From Bog-756 sp963730685 (GTDB taxonomy: Bacteria; Actinomycetota; Acidimicrobiia; Acidimicrobiales; RAAP-2), in assembly GCA_963730685.1 (NCBI GenBank), contig CAVSSP010000001.1, positions 124,001-188,000 on the forward strand: a stretch of DNA of 64,000 nucleotides. Reading direction: 5' to 3'. The notes beneath the pieces are model-generated. The model was not told where the DNA came from. It did no database searches and saw nothing but the letters and a program-made list of their open reading frames with translations. A program made the position numbers and the translations under genes. Shown here one piece after another: positions 25,217-32,484 of this stretch (positions are counted from its first letter, which is position 1; the number at the start of each line of letters is the position of its first letter).

Positions 25217-25350
25217 CGATGTCTGCTTCAGTGATACCGAGCAACATTCGCCGATTCGGTCTTCTGGTATGCGGATTTACTGCTTAGAGCGGCGTTTCGG
25301 GTACCCACGACGAGACATGGGTTTACTGGATGCTCTGGAACCTCGAGATC
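25217..25350 (+). repeat. Module-boundary repeat H, copy B
   Basis: The gap 25191-25610 shows no gene. It contains GCGATGTCTGCTTCAGTGAT, TTAGAGCGGCGTTTCGGG, CCCACGACGAGACATGGGTT and TACTGGATGCTCTGGAACC, the same ordered blocks as copy A at 11840-11965, and then GGCAGAGGATGGCCCA shared with copy D. GGAT-CTC and GAG-ATCC around the centre can form a bulged stem. The IS21 element is inserted 31 bases before this copy. Confidence 0.65.
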
Positions 25351-25610
25351 CAGGCGGTGGCGGCAGAGGATGGCCCACGGCTCACTCGACCTGTCAGTGT
25401 TTGTCTCTCAGCATCGAACGGGCCATAGACAGCGCAGAGAAGACTGCCAGAAATGCTTACCTCTGCCGCCTTTCGACAGATCAGTACGGCTCGTTGATTC
25501 GTCAGGCTTGGCCGGACCAGACCAAAAGATGCGTCGAGCCGTGTTCTCGCCGGACCGCGCCGACTAATCATGCCGGATATCAGCCGGTGTGGGATTCGGA
25601 GTTCGGTCGG

Positions 25611-26828
25611 TCAAACACCGCCTTCTGCTGAATCGTGTCGTTGGCGTCGTTCGATCTCGAATGCGAGGGTGAGTAGGGCAGCCGACCGAGGGTTGGCGAG
25701 GTTTTGGCCGGTGCGTTGCTCGAGTTTGCGAAGGCGGTGGTGGATGGTGTTGCGGTGGACGTAGAGCTGCTCGGCCGTTGCTTGGGCGGAGCCGTTGTTG
25801 TCGAGCCAGGCCTCGAAGGTTTCGAGGAGGATGGCTCGCTCTTTGTCGGGGAGCCCGGCGAGCCCGGCCAGGGTGGTTTCGGCGAGGTGGTTCATCACCT
25901 CGGGGGCGCCGACCGCGGCGGCGGCGAGCAGATCCCGGTCGAAGACCGTGACGCCACATTGGGGGAGCGTGCTGGTGAGAGCGATGCGGGCCAGGGTTAG
26001 GGCTTGGGGAGTGGCGCGCAGGTCGCTGTAGGGAGGGCTGACCCCCACGCGTCCGGTGGCACAGGCCGAGAGGGCGTCGGCGAGCCGGTCGAGTTGGGCA
26101 GCCGGTCCGGGCAGGGAGACAACGCCGATCTCGATGTCGGGCAGCAGCCGCCAGGCAGAGGTCAGTCCGACATCGCGCAGGGCTTGTTCACCTCGTGAGA
26201 GGGCATGGCGGCCGATGGCGGGAACCTCGGCGACGACGACGACGAGCGGTCCGTTGGGCGGCAGCCGGAGGAGCTCGGCGGCTTCCCATGGGTTGGTCGC
26301 CGCCAGATGGCCTTCGAAGAGGGCCTGGAACAGTGCCGAGCGTTGTTGCTCGGCGGAGAGGGCTTGAGCGGCCGCTTCTTCTCGGTAGCCGTCGGCCAGC
26401 TCTTGGCTATAGGTGTCGAGGACCTGCCACATCTCAGAACCGGCTTGCAGCACGATCTCGCTACCGGCGCCCACACTCCGGGCGGTGTCGGCCACTTGTT
26501 CCCACATGAACCGGGCGGCGACCCGGTAGGCCTCCAAGATGGCGGCAAGGGGGACACCCGCCGCTGCTCGGCGCCGTCCGTTCTCTCGTGATTCGAGGGA
26601 GGTCGTGGCCGGGTTTCGGCCGAGGCTGCCCAGGATGGCTTGGAGGTGGACCAAGCTGGTGGTCCGCAGGGTGTCGTGGTCGACGACACCGTTTCGGTAG
26701 AGCGGGACGGCCGCCTTGATGGCGGCGGTCATCTGGTCGGCGAGCTCGTCAGGACGTTCCAGCAGCCGCCGGGCGATCGCCGCCACCTGTTCAGATAATT
26801 GGGCTTCGTCACGATCCGATCGAGTCAT
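25611..26828 (-). CDS. PucR-family transcriptional regulator (CdaR-like)
   Basis: Regulator of 405 residues. The N-terminal 170 residues are helical (RsbRD-like sensor, with GVPLAAILEAYRVAARFMWE); a GGDEF-like middle region follows, and the C-terminus is the PucR helix-turn-helix: LLETFEAWLDNNGSAQATAE and QLYVHRNTIHHRLRKLEQRT, GQNL. Members often activate purine, polyhydroxybutyrate or hydrolase genes. It diverges from the alpha/beta hydrolase at 26974, its likely target. TAGGTT lies six bases before ATG 26828, giving a leaderless message. Confidence 0.9.
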   Translation of the reverse strand: MTRSDRDEAQLSEQVAAIARRLLERPDELADQMTAAIKAAVPLYRNGVVDHDTLRTTSLVHLQAILGSLGRNPATTSLESRENGRRRAAAGVPLAAILEAYRVAARFMWEQVADTARSVGAGSEIVLQAGSEMWQVLDTYSQELADGYREEAAAQALSAEQQRSALFQALFEGHLAATNPWEAAELLRLPPNGPLVVVVAEVPAIGRHALSRGEQALRDVGLTSAWRLLPDIEIGVVSLPGPAAQLDRLADALSACATGRVGVSPPYSDLRATPQALTLARIALTSTLPQCGVTVFDRDLLAAAAVGAPEVMNHLAETTLAGLAGLPDKERAILLETFEAWLDNNGSAQATAEQLYVHRNTIHHRLRKLEQRTGQNLANPRSAALLTLAFEIERRQRHDSAEGGV

Positions 26829-26840
26829 TACCCCAACCTA
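26829..26840 (-). promoter_or_regulatory. Leaderless -10 element of the PucR gene
   Basis: On the minus strand TAGGTT (26840-26835) is followed by six bases and ATG 26828, the spacing at which +1 falls on the start codon. Confidence 0.4.
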
Positions 26841-26973
26841 GCCAGGGTTCATCGTCCAGTCGTTGTGCGCGTGCACAAGAGCGAGCCCGAAACCGGCCTT
26901 CGCTGCACAGTGACATGGGCCGTCTCGTTCGCCAGACTCGACCCAACAGGGAGCCGAGAAAAGGAAGCCGATC

Positions 26974-27816
26974 ATGTCGACGATTGACGAGCACACGAGC
27001 GGGCAGATTGCCCAGGCCAACGCCTCGGGGCGGAAGCCCGTGGTGTTCATCCACGGCCTGTGGCTGCTGGCGAGCAGCTGGGACCGGTGGGCGGTGGTCT
27101 TTGACAAAGCCGGCTACGCCCCGGTGCTAGCGGGCTGGCCCGACGACCCCGACACGGTCGAGGAGGGCAACGAGCAGCCGGACGTGTTCGCCGGTAAGAC
27201 CGTCGGCCAGGTGGCCGACCACTACGCCGAAGTCATCGGCGGCCTGGAGACGAAGCCAGCGGTGATCGGCCACTCCTTTGGCGGGCTGCTGACCGAGATC
27301 GTGGCCGGTCGGGGGCTATCGGCGGCCTCGGTGGCGATCGACGCCGCCCCCTTTCGCGGAGTGCTCCCGCTGCCCATCTCTTCGTTGCGGTCGGCCAGGC
27401 CGGTGTTGGGCAACCCGGCCAACCGGCATCGTGCCGTCCCGCTCACCTACGACCAGTTTCGCTTCGCGTTTGCCAACGCAGTCAGCGAGGAAGAGGCCCG
27501 CCAGCTGTACGACACGTTCGTCGTGCCCGCTTCTGGGGTACCCCTGTTCCAGGCCGCCGCGGCGAATCTCAATCCGTGGTCGGAGGCCAAGGTTGACACG
27601 CGAAATCCTGATCGCGGCCCGATGTTGATGGTCTCGGGCGAGAAGGACAACATCGCCCCCCGGGCCATCTCCCAGGCGGCCTACAAGAAACAGCTCAACA
27701 ACCCTGGTATCACCGAGTTCGTCGAAGTACCAGGACGGGGCCACGCCCTCACGATCGACAGCGGTTGGCGTGAAGTTGCGAACCTCGCCTTGGCTTTCGT
27801 CCAGCGCTTTGTGTAA
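26974..27816 (+). CDS. Alpha/beta-hydrolase
   Basis: Hydrolase of 280 residues. Oxyanion-hole motif VVFIHGLWLLASSW, nucleophile elbow PAVIGHSFGGLLTEI near residue 98, acid in MLMVSGEKDNIAP, and base in VEVPGRGHALTID. The HGLW and GHSFGG versions are typical of actinobacterial esterase/lipase-like proteins of unknown substrate. GAAAAGGAAG lies about ten bases before the ATG. It diverges from the PucR-type regulator. Confidence 0.9.
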   Translation: MSTIDEHTSGQIAQANASGRKPVVFIHGLWLLASSWDRWAVVFDKAGYAPVLAGWPDDPDTVEEGNEQPDVFAGKTVGQVADHYAEVIGGLETKPAVIGHSFGGLLTEIVAGRGLSAASVAIDAAPFRGVLPLPISSLRSARPVLGNPANRHRAVPLTYDQFRFAFANAVSEEEARQLYDTFVVPASGVPLFQAAAANLNPWSEAKVDTRNPDRGPMLMVSGEKDNIAPRAISQAAYKKQLNNPGITEFVEVPGRGHALTIDSGWREVANLALAFVQRFV

Positions 27817-27875
27817 GAAGCGGAGCGTCTTCGTACGGGCCTGGCGCGACGATCGTGACCGCCCCTAAATCGCAG

Positions 27876-28181
27876 CTAGGTCTCAAGATCTGAGACACGA
27901 AACGAGTGGTCCTCGAGCTCCGAAAGAAATCCCCTATCGAGGAGATCGCCCAGCGCTTGCTCGTACCAGTAGGTGCTCGCAACTTCTTCTCCTGCATCGG
28001 GCTGCCCCGGAGGATCAGGCAATGCAGCCGCCTCAGCCACGAGATCCCAAGAAGATGCGAGGTCGTCCGGTGACAGGTCCAGTGTCGCCGACGGATGATT
28101 GACCTTCCGTTCCGCCAGCAGTTCAAGCACGGATGCAAGAAGTGCTCCGGGCCACTCGTCCAATCGCTCGAAATTGGTCAT
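27876..28181 (-). CDS. Small acidic protein of unknown function
   Basis: Frame of 101 residues with protein-like, acidic composition (FERLDEWPGALLASVLELLA, YWYEQALGDLLDRGFLSELE). No motif, membrane segment or signal peptide is seen and I recognise no family. CAGGCG directly before the ATG is a weak ribosome site. It converges with the hydrolase at 27816 and could be a real small gene or the end of a decayed one. Confidence 0.4.
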   Translation of the reverse strand: MTNFERLDEWPGALLASVLELLAERKVNHPSATLDLSPDDLASSWDLVAEAAALPDPPGQPDAGEEVASTYWYEQALGDLLDRGFLSELEDHSFRVSDLET

Positions 28182-28262
28182 CGCCTGAGAAAACTATGCG
28201 GATCGTGAACCGCCATCAAGTGTCCTGACCGACCGAAAATCCCGGGCCCGGGAGGTCACGAG

Positions 28263-28361
28263 ATGCAGATGCGCCTGCGCGAGCTACTCGGCGACGAGTG
28301 TTATGAGCAGCTCAGACGTTTGCTCCACGAGAGCCGCGGGACCTTGCAGGAGGCTCGTTGA
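28263..28361 (+). pseudogene. Possible 33-codon C-terminal remnant
   Basis: ATG 28263 to TGA 28361 encodes MQMRLRELLGDECYEQLRRL, then LHESRGTLQEAR, an amphipathic helix like the C-terminal dimerisation helix of MarR-type regulators. It has no domain and no obvious ribosome site. Offered only as a fragment. Confidence 0.2.
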
Positions 28362-28434
28362 TGCTTGGGTTCTCCTCGTTGACGCAATGCGTTAGGGGAT
28401 ACGACAAGGCCTAGCTGGATCTGCCGTTCAGGAC

Positions 28435-28520
28435 CCTGAGCTGCGGGTTCGTGGTCTACGGCTTGGTTTCCGGCGTTCACCACGAGCCATGGTGTAACCG
28501 AATCCTCTGGAACCTCGGTC
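28435..28520 (+). repeat. Module-boundary repeat H, copy C
   Basis: CCTGAGCTGCGGG, CCACGAGCCATGG, TGTAACCGAATCCTCTGGAA and CCTCGG follow in the order seen in copy A (CCTGAGCTGCGGG at 11887) and the other copies. The stem arms are degenerate. It lies 75-160 bases beyond the 3' end of the minus-strand SDR gene. Confidence 0.55.
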
Positions 28521-28595
28521 TTCATCCATGGCGGCAGCCGACGGACGACTCCTCAGCAGGTGCCTGGACCAACATCTGCCGGTCTGAATCCAGTA

Positions 28596-29345
28596 TCACC
28601 ATGGAATAGATCCGTCCTCGTTCGAGAACGTGCCCGTCGGACCGTCGGCGCCGATCAGCGCAAGACGTACCGGCTCACGGGCGGCCTGTTCGACGGTGCG
28701 AGTACCCCGGAAGAAGTTGAGATCCGTTCCGGTGAATCCGGGGCACGCGGCGTTGACTTTGATACCAGTCGATTCGAGTTCGGCGGCGAACGCGACCGTC
28801 ACGGCATTGGCTGCCGCCTTCGATGCTGAGTAGGTGCCGAAGATGGCGCGGTGGTGGTTTGTGGGGTCCGAGTTCAGCGTGAGTGAGCCCCCAGAGCTGG
28901 CGATGTTGACGATGCGCGCCGCCGGCGCTTCACGAAGCAAGGGGAGCATTGCCTGGGTGACGGCGATGACACCGAATACGTTCGTCTCGAAGACCGTGCG
29001 CACCTCGTCGAGAGGAGCGACGCTTAGGTGGCCCGACGCCACGATGTCCTCAAGGGATCTACCCGGTGTATCTGCGTGAGAAATACCTGCGTTGTTCACG
29101 AGCACATCCAATCGTCCGAGCTCGGCTCGGATCCGCTCTGCTGCGGCAGCGATGGAAGCCTGGTCGGTGACATTGAGTTGAACGGCGACCGCGTCGTCTC
29201 CGATGTCTTTGGCTGCGATCTCGCCTCGCTCGAGGTTCCGTGAGCCGACGACGACAGTCAGGCCGTGCGTCGCCAGGTCCTTGGCGATCTGAAGACCGAT
29301 TCCCTTGTTGGCTCCGGTGACCAGAGCGACGGGGTTCGCATGCAT
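28596..29345 (-). CDS. Short-chain dehydrogenase/reductase
   Basis: SDR of 249 residues with carbonyl-reductase-like features: VALVTGANKGIGLQIAKDLA (TGxxxGIG), LVNNAGI, VNIASSGGSLTLNSD, and FGTYSASKAAANAVTVAFAA (Tyr-x3-Lys). The insertion between the Ser and Tyr motifs is typical of plant- and fungal-like carbonyl reductases. AAAGGAG seven bases upstream selects ATG 29345 over two earlier in-frame ATGs. It diverges from a TetR gene with two direct repeats between, so it is the probable target of that repressor. Confidence 0.9.
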   Translation of the reverse strand: MHANPVALVTGANKGIGLQIAKDLATHGLTVVVGSRNLERGEIAAKDIGDDAVAVQLNVTDQASIAAAAERIRAELGRLDVLVNNAGISHADTPGRSLEDIVASGHLSVAPLDEVRTVFETNVFGVIAVTQAMLPLLREAPAARIVNIASSGGSLTLNSDPTNHHRAIFGTYSASKAAANAVTVAFAAELESTGIKVNAACPGFTGTDLNFFRGTRTVEQAAREPVRLALIGADGPTGTFSNEDGSIPW

Positions 29346-29371
29346 AATGTGCTCCTTTGTGGACATCAAGG

Positions 29372-29423
29372 CGGAGAGGCTGTCCACTTCTCACCATAGC
29401 GATAAACGGATAGGTTGTCCACT
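29372..29423. promoter_or_regulatory. Probable TetR operator: two 17-bp direct repeats
   Basis: CGGAGAGGCTGTCCACT (29372-29388) and CGGATAGGTTGTCCACT (29407-29423) differ at two positions and are 35 bases apart. Each holds an AGG-yTGT-CC imperfect dyad. They lie between the divergent SDR and TetR genes, and the second one overlaps the TetR -10 element TAGGAT (29423-29428), whose end is six bases from ATG 29435. Confidence 0.7.
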
Positions 29424-29434
29424 AGGATGGCGCC

Positions 29435-30013
29435 ATGACCACGGGTGAGGTGGTGCCTCCCGCTAAACGCGCCGACGCCGAGCGGAACCGCTCGAAGATC
29501 ATCGCTGCCGCCCGCTCCGCTTTTGCCGATCCTCAGGCTGAGGTGTCGATGGCGGAGGTCTCCCGCCGGGCAGGAGTGGGCATGGCAACTCTGTATCGGA
29601 ATTTCCCGGGCCGGAGCGACCTCCTCGAGGCGCTCTACATCGATGAGGTCGATGCCGTGTGTACAGCGGCGGAGACCTTGGAGGCAGCGACGCCTGGTGC
29701 TGTATTTGTCGCATGGCTGCACCGGTTCTTCGCCTTCATTGTCAGCAAGCACCCGGTCGGTACCGAGTTGCTCAAGCATGCAGAGGGAAAAGCCCCCGTC
29801 ATGGGTGAGAGTCGCCGCCGCGTGGTCGAAGCGGGCCGGCCGCTGTTCCTCGCCGCACGGCAAGCCGGGGAGGTTCGAGAAGATCTGACGCTGGAGCAGA
29901 TCCTCGACATGATCGTCGCCATCGCGGCAATTAATGGGAAGTCCGAGTATCTCCAGCCGATCCTCCGGGCAGCGCTCGACGGCCTCTCCCTGACTTGGTC
30001 TTTCGAAGGGTGA
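29435..30013 (+). CDS. TetR/AcrR-family transcriptional regulator
   Basis: Repressor of 192 residues. The N-terminal helix-turn-helix is ERNRSKIIAAARSAFADPQA, then VSMAEVSRRAGVGMATLYRN and FPGRSDLLEALY; the rest is the helical ligand domain with a SbtR-like C-terminal pattern (TLEQILDMIVAIAAINGK). It diverges from an SDR with a double operator between. ATG 29435 is at leaderless distance from TAGGAT, so binding at the second repeat would block its own promoter. Confidence 0.92.
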   Translation: MTTGEVVPPAKRADAERNRSKIIAAARSAFADPQAEVSMAEVSRRAGVGMATLYRNFPGRSDLLEALYIDEVDAVCTAAETLEAATPGAVFVAWLHRFFAFIVSKHPVGTELLKHAEGKAPVMGESRRRVVEAGRPLFLAARQAGEVREDLTLEQILDMIVAIAAINGKSEYLQPILRAALDGLSLTWSFEG

Positions 30014-30212
30014 ATCAGTGGTCAAAACCTTCTGATTCGACTCCTGCAAGGGACGAAAATAGCCAACGAAAAAGCCAAATTGGGTCCCAGGGCGTAGCAT
30101 CGAGTCCTGGGCGATTTCACGGTCCGAAAAACACACCCCGTTTGACCTGCATATTTGAGACAATTGGGGACCTGGTGGGACCCGCTAAAACGATGCCGGG
30201 GCTCCCTACGGA

Positions 30213-31073
30213 TCAGCGGAGACGGTGGCGATCGACCCAGCCGGCGATGGCTGCCGCAATGGCGTCCGGCTGGTCTTCGGGGGCGTGGTGCCCAGCCGGT
30301 CCGCAAGCAACGATCTCGAGAACGGCGATGTTGTCATTGCACCAGTGGGCCATTTCGGGGCCTATCAGCAAACCTGGGGCGGGATCGAAGGTCATCAGGA
30401 GCTTAGGCACGTCGGTACTCGTGGCGAGCCATCGATCGAATGACTCGAAGCGCGCCACGACATCTGCCGGTTCGCCGCCAAGGGGTAGCTCCCGGGGCCA
30501 GGCCAACAACGGTCGCCGACTCTCGGGAGTCGGATACGGCTCTAGGTAGTCACCGAGATCGGCATCAGAGAGCCCGGTGATGACCCCTCTGGAGAGGGAC
30601 TGCTCGACGAAGGCGTTCGTTTCTAGGACCAGCTCCTCGCCCATTCCGGGCGCACGCACAGACTCGAACATCGGTCGAGCGCTTGGAGCGAACTCCTCCC
30701 ACTTCAGCGGACGCATGATCGCCTCAAGGAACGCCACGCCAACCACTCGCTCAGGGTTACGGGCAGCCCAATCGAAGGCAAGGGGGCCACCCCAGTCTTG
30801 CCCGACCAGCACGACCTGGTTGAGACCGAGTGTGTCCATGAACGCTGCGACGTACCGGGCCTGATCGTCGAAGCGGTAGGAGATGTCGGGTTTGCCTGAT
30901 GCCCCCATGCCAATGAGGTCCGGACTAATCAGCCGTCCCGGCTTCCCGACGGCGGGCAATACGTTGCGCCAAAGGCGGGACGTCGTCGCGTTGCCGTGCA
31001 GGAACACGATCGGAGTCCCGACTCCTGACTCCTCGTAGGCCATTGTCGAATCGAGCACGTTTACGGTTGGCAC
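30213..31073 (-). CDS. Haloalkane dehalogenase-like alpha/beta-hydrolase
   Basis: Hydrolase of 286 residues from GTG 31073 (AAAGGAGA with seven-base spacing; the longer frame is unconserved). It has the set of residues that define haloalkane dehalogenases of the DhaA/LinB group: halide-binding Asn in FLHGNATTSRLWRN, nucleophile Asp and neighbouring Trp in LVGQDWGGPLAFDWAARNPE, acid Glu in VAFLEAIMRPLKW, and His in GPAGHHAPEDQPDAIA. The enzyme hydrolyses carbon-halogen bonds to alcohols. The SPDLIGMGASGKP loop is typical. It converges with the TetR gene; the ECF sigma gene lies upstream on the same strand. Confidence 0.85.
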   Translation of the reverse strand: MPTVNVLDSTMAYEESGVGTPIVFLHGNATTSRLWRNVLPAVGKPGRLISPDLIGMGASGKPDISYRFDDQARYVAAFMDTLGLNQVVLVGQDWGGPLAFDWAARNPERVVGVAFLEAIMRPLKWEEFAPSARPMFESVRAPGMGEELVLETNAFVEQSLSRGVITGLSDADLGDYLEPYPTPESRRPLLAWPRELPLGGEPADVVARFESFDRWLATSTDVPKLLMTFDPAPGLLIGPEMAHWCNDNIAVLEIVACGPAGHHAPEDQPDAIAAAIAGWVDRHRLR

Positions 31074-31242
31074 GGAGTGGTCTCCTTTGTTGATGTCGCC
31101 ATTACCTGTGGCGACTAATTTCGTGTTCCGGATTGGGCCAAGGAATGGATCAGAGGACTGGCAACCGCGCTGCAAGTCGGAGGGGCTTCTTGGGCGCGCC
31201 CGGGACCTGTTGACGAGGTGGAATAACCGCGGTGGAGTGTGA

Positions 31243-32073
31243 TTACTCCAACATCGGAAACTGGCCGGAGGTCAGCAGCGCGAGTACTGCTTCGGTGCGG
31301 GCACGAGGCGCGGCGTAGTCGGGATGCGCTCGAAGCACCGTGTCGGCGTCGTGCATGTGACCTAGCTGCACGGCGACCTGAGATACGTCATGGCCCCCGG
31401 GGGACACTGGGTGGCCCATCAGCACGGGCAGTTGAGGGTTGACGCGGTCCAACTCGACCGCCTTATCGACGCGCCGAGCGCACCGGCACGGGGCATCGGG
31501 ATTCACGATCCCACAGGTCGAGTCCATGAACGAGCGGATCTTCTCGCGTACTCGCTCGAGCCGTTTACGGTACGCGGCAGGCGTGATCTCGAGAATCCAG
31601 GCCGCGTCGGCTGACGGCAGTTCAAAGATCGACCCCAAGACGAAGGCAATCCGCTCATTACGGTCCAGGCATTGCAGGACCGCCTGCGTGCAGCCGAGAC
31701 GGACCTCTTCGGCCAACAGGTCGGCATCCGGTCCCGCATAGTCCGTCGAGGCCAAACCGTCTGCCAGGTCTTCTCGGAACCCGTCCAGGGTCAGCGCCCG
31801 TATCTCATGCGGCGACTGGCGCCGCAGGTTGAGCAAGTAGTTCACGCCAACGCGATACGACCACGTGAGCAGGGTCGCCTCACCGCGCCACGATGCCAGC
31901 CGCGTCATGACCCGGATCAGGATCTCCTGCGTCGCGTCCTCGGCGTCCGACGGCCGCAACACCATCCGCAGCGCCAGTCGGTAGAGCGGGTCCTGAAGTG
32001 AACGGACGACGTCTTCGAGAGCCGACTTGTCGCCGCCGACTGCCAGAGCGACCAGCTCTTGCTCGCTACTCAT
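31243..32073 (-). CDS. ECF-type RNA polymerase sigma factor with C-terminal extension
   Basis: Sigma factor of 276 residues (ATG 32073, where similarity starts; ATG 32199 with GGGAGAG upstream would add 42 residues). Region 2: LQDPLYRLALRMVLRPSDAE, DATQEILIRVMTRLASWRGE, ATLLTWSYRVGVNYLL. Region 4: CLDRNERIAFVLGSIFELPS and AAWILEITPAAYRKRLERVR. Beyond it are about 90 residues opening with CGIVNPDAPCRCARRVDKAV, a Cys-rich stretch found in a subgroup of such factors and possibly regulatory. No anti-sigma gene is adjacent. Confidence 0.85.
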   Translation of the reverse strand: MSSEQELVALAVGGDKSALEDVVRSLQDPLYRLALRMVLRPSDAEDATQEILIRVMTRLASWRGEATLLTWSYRVGVNYLLNLRRQSPHEIRALTLDGFREDLADGLASTDYAGPDADLLAEEVRLGCTQAVLQCLDRNERIAFVLGSIFELPSADAAWILEITPAAYRKRLERVREKIRSFMDSTCGIVNPDAPCRCARRVDKAVELDRVNPQLPVLMGHPVSPGGHDVSQVAVQLGHMHDADTVLRAHPDYAAPRARTEAVLALLTSGQFPMLE

Positions 32074-32340
32074 GACTCCTCGACCAGGAGATCCCGGTCC
32101 AGCGGAAATGACCAAGCCGATGGCGTCCGCCCGCCCGGCGACCGTACCCGTGACGCGCAGCTTGGCTAGGGCCTCCCTTTTTGTCGTTATGGTCACCATG
32201 TTCTCTCCCATCCCCGCATCATCACGTAGTTAGACCCCGATTCTCCGCCGCTGTGACGGCGGTCAGGGCGGATCATCGGACCATTCTCATCGCCGAGTGC
32301 CCGTTAATCGGGCCTTCATCTGGGGATTCATTCATCGCCT

Positions 32341-32430
32341 CAGCCCGCGTCTTACTCCAGGCGCGGAGCAGTGGGGTAACCGAATCCCCAGCAACCTGGG
32401 GATGTGGGCATTGCAGCAGAGGATGGCCCA
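32341..32430 (+). repeat. Module-boundary repeat H, copy D (perfect 8-bp hairpin)
   Basis: GTGGGGTAACCG is followed by stem ATCCCCAG (32384-32391), loop CAAC, and stem CTGGGGAT (32396-32403), then GGCATTGCAGCAGAGGATGG shared with copy B. Compared with copy G one base pair of the stem has changed on both sides (C-G to T-A). The gap 32074-32484 holds no other feature. Confidence 0.7.
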
Positions 32431-32484
32431 TGGCATTGATGGTCGGTTGAGCCTTGCTGACCGAGTCTCGGACCAACCTAAGGA

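Noticed and set aside
23963..25234. A 423-codon plus-strand frame across istA
   Set aside because: Antisense of the transposase; composition is not protein-like and the IS21 reading on the other strand is complete.
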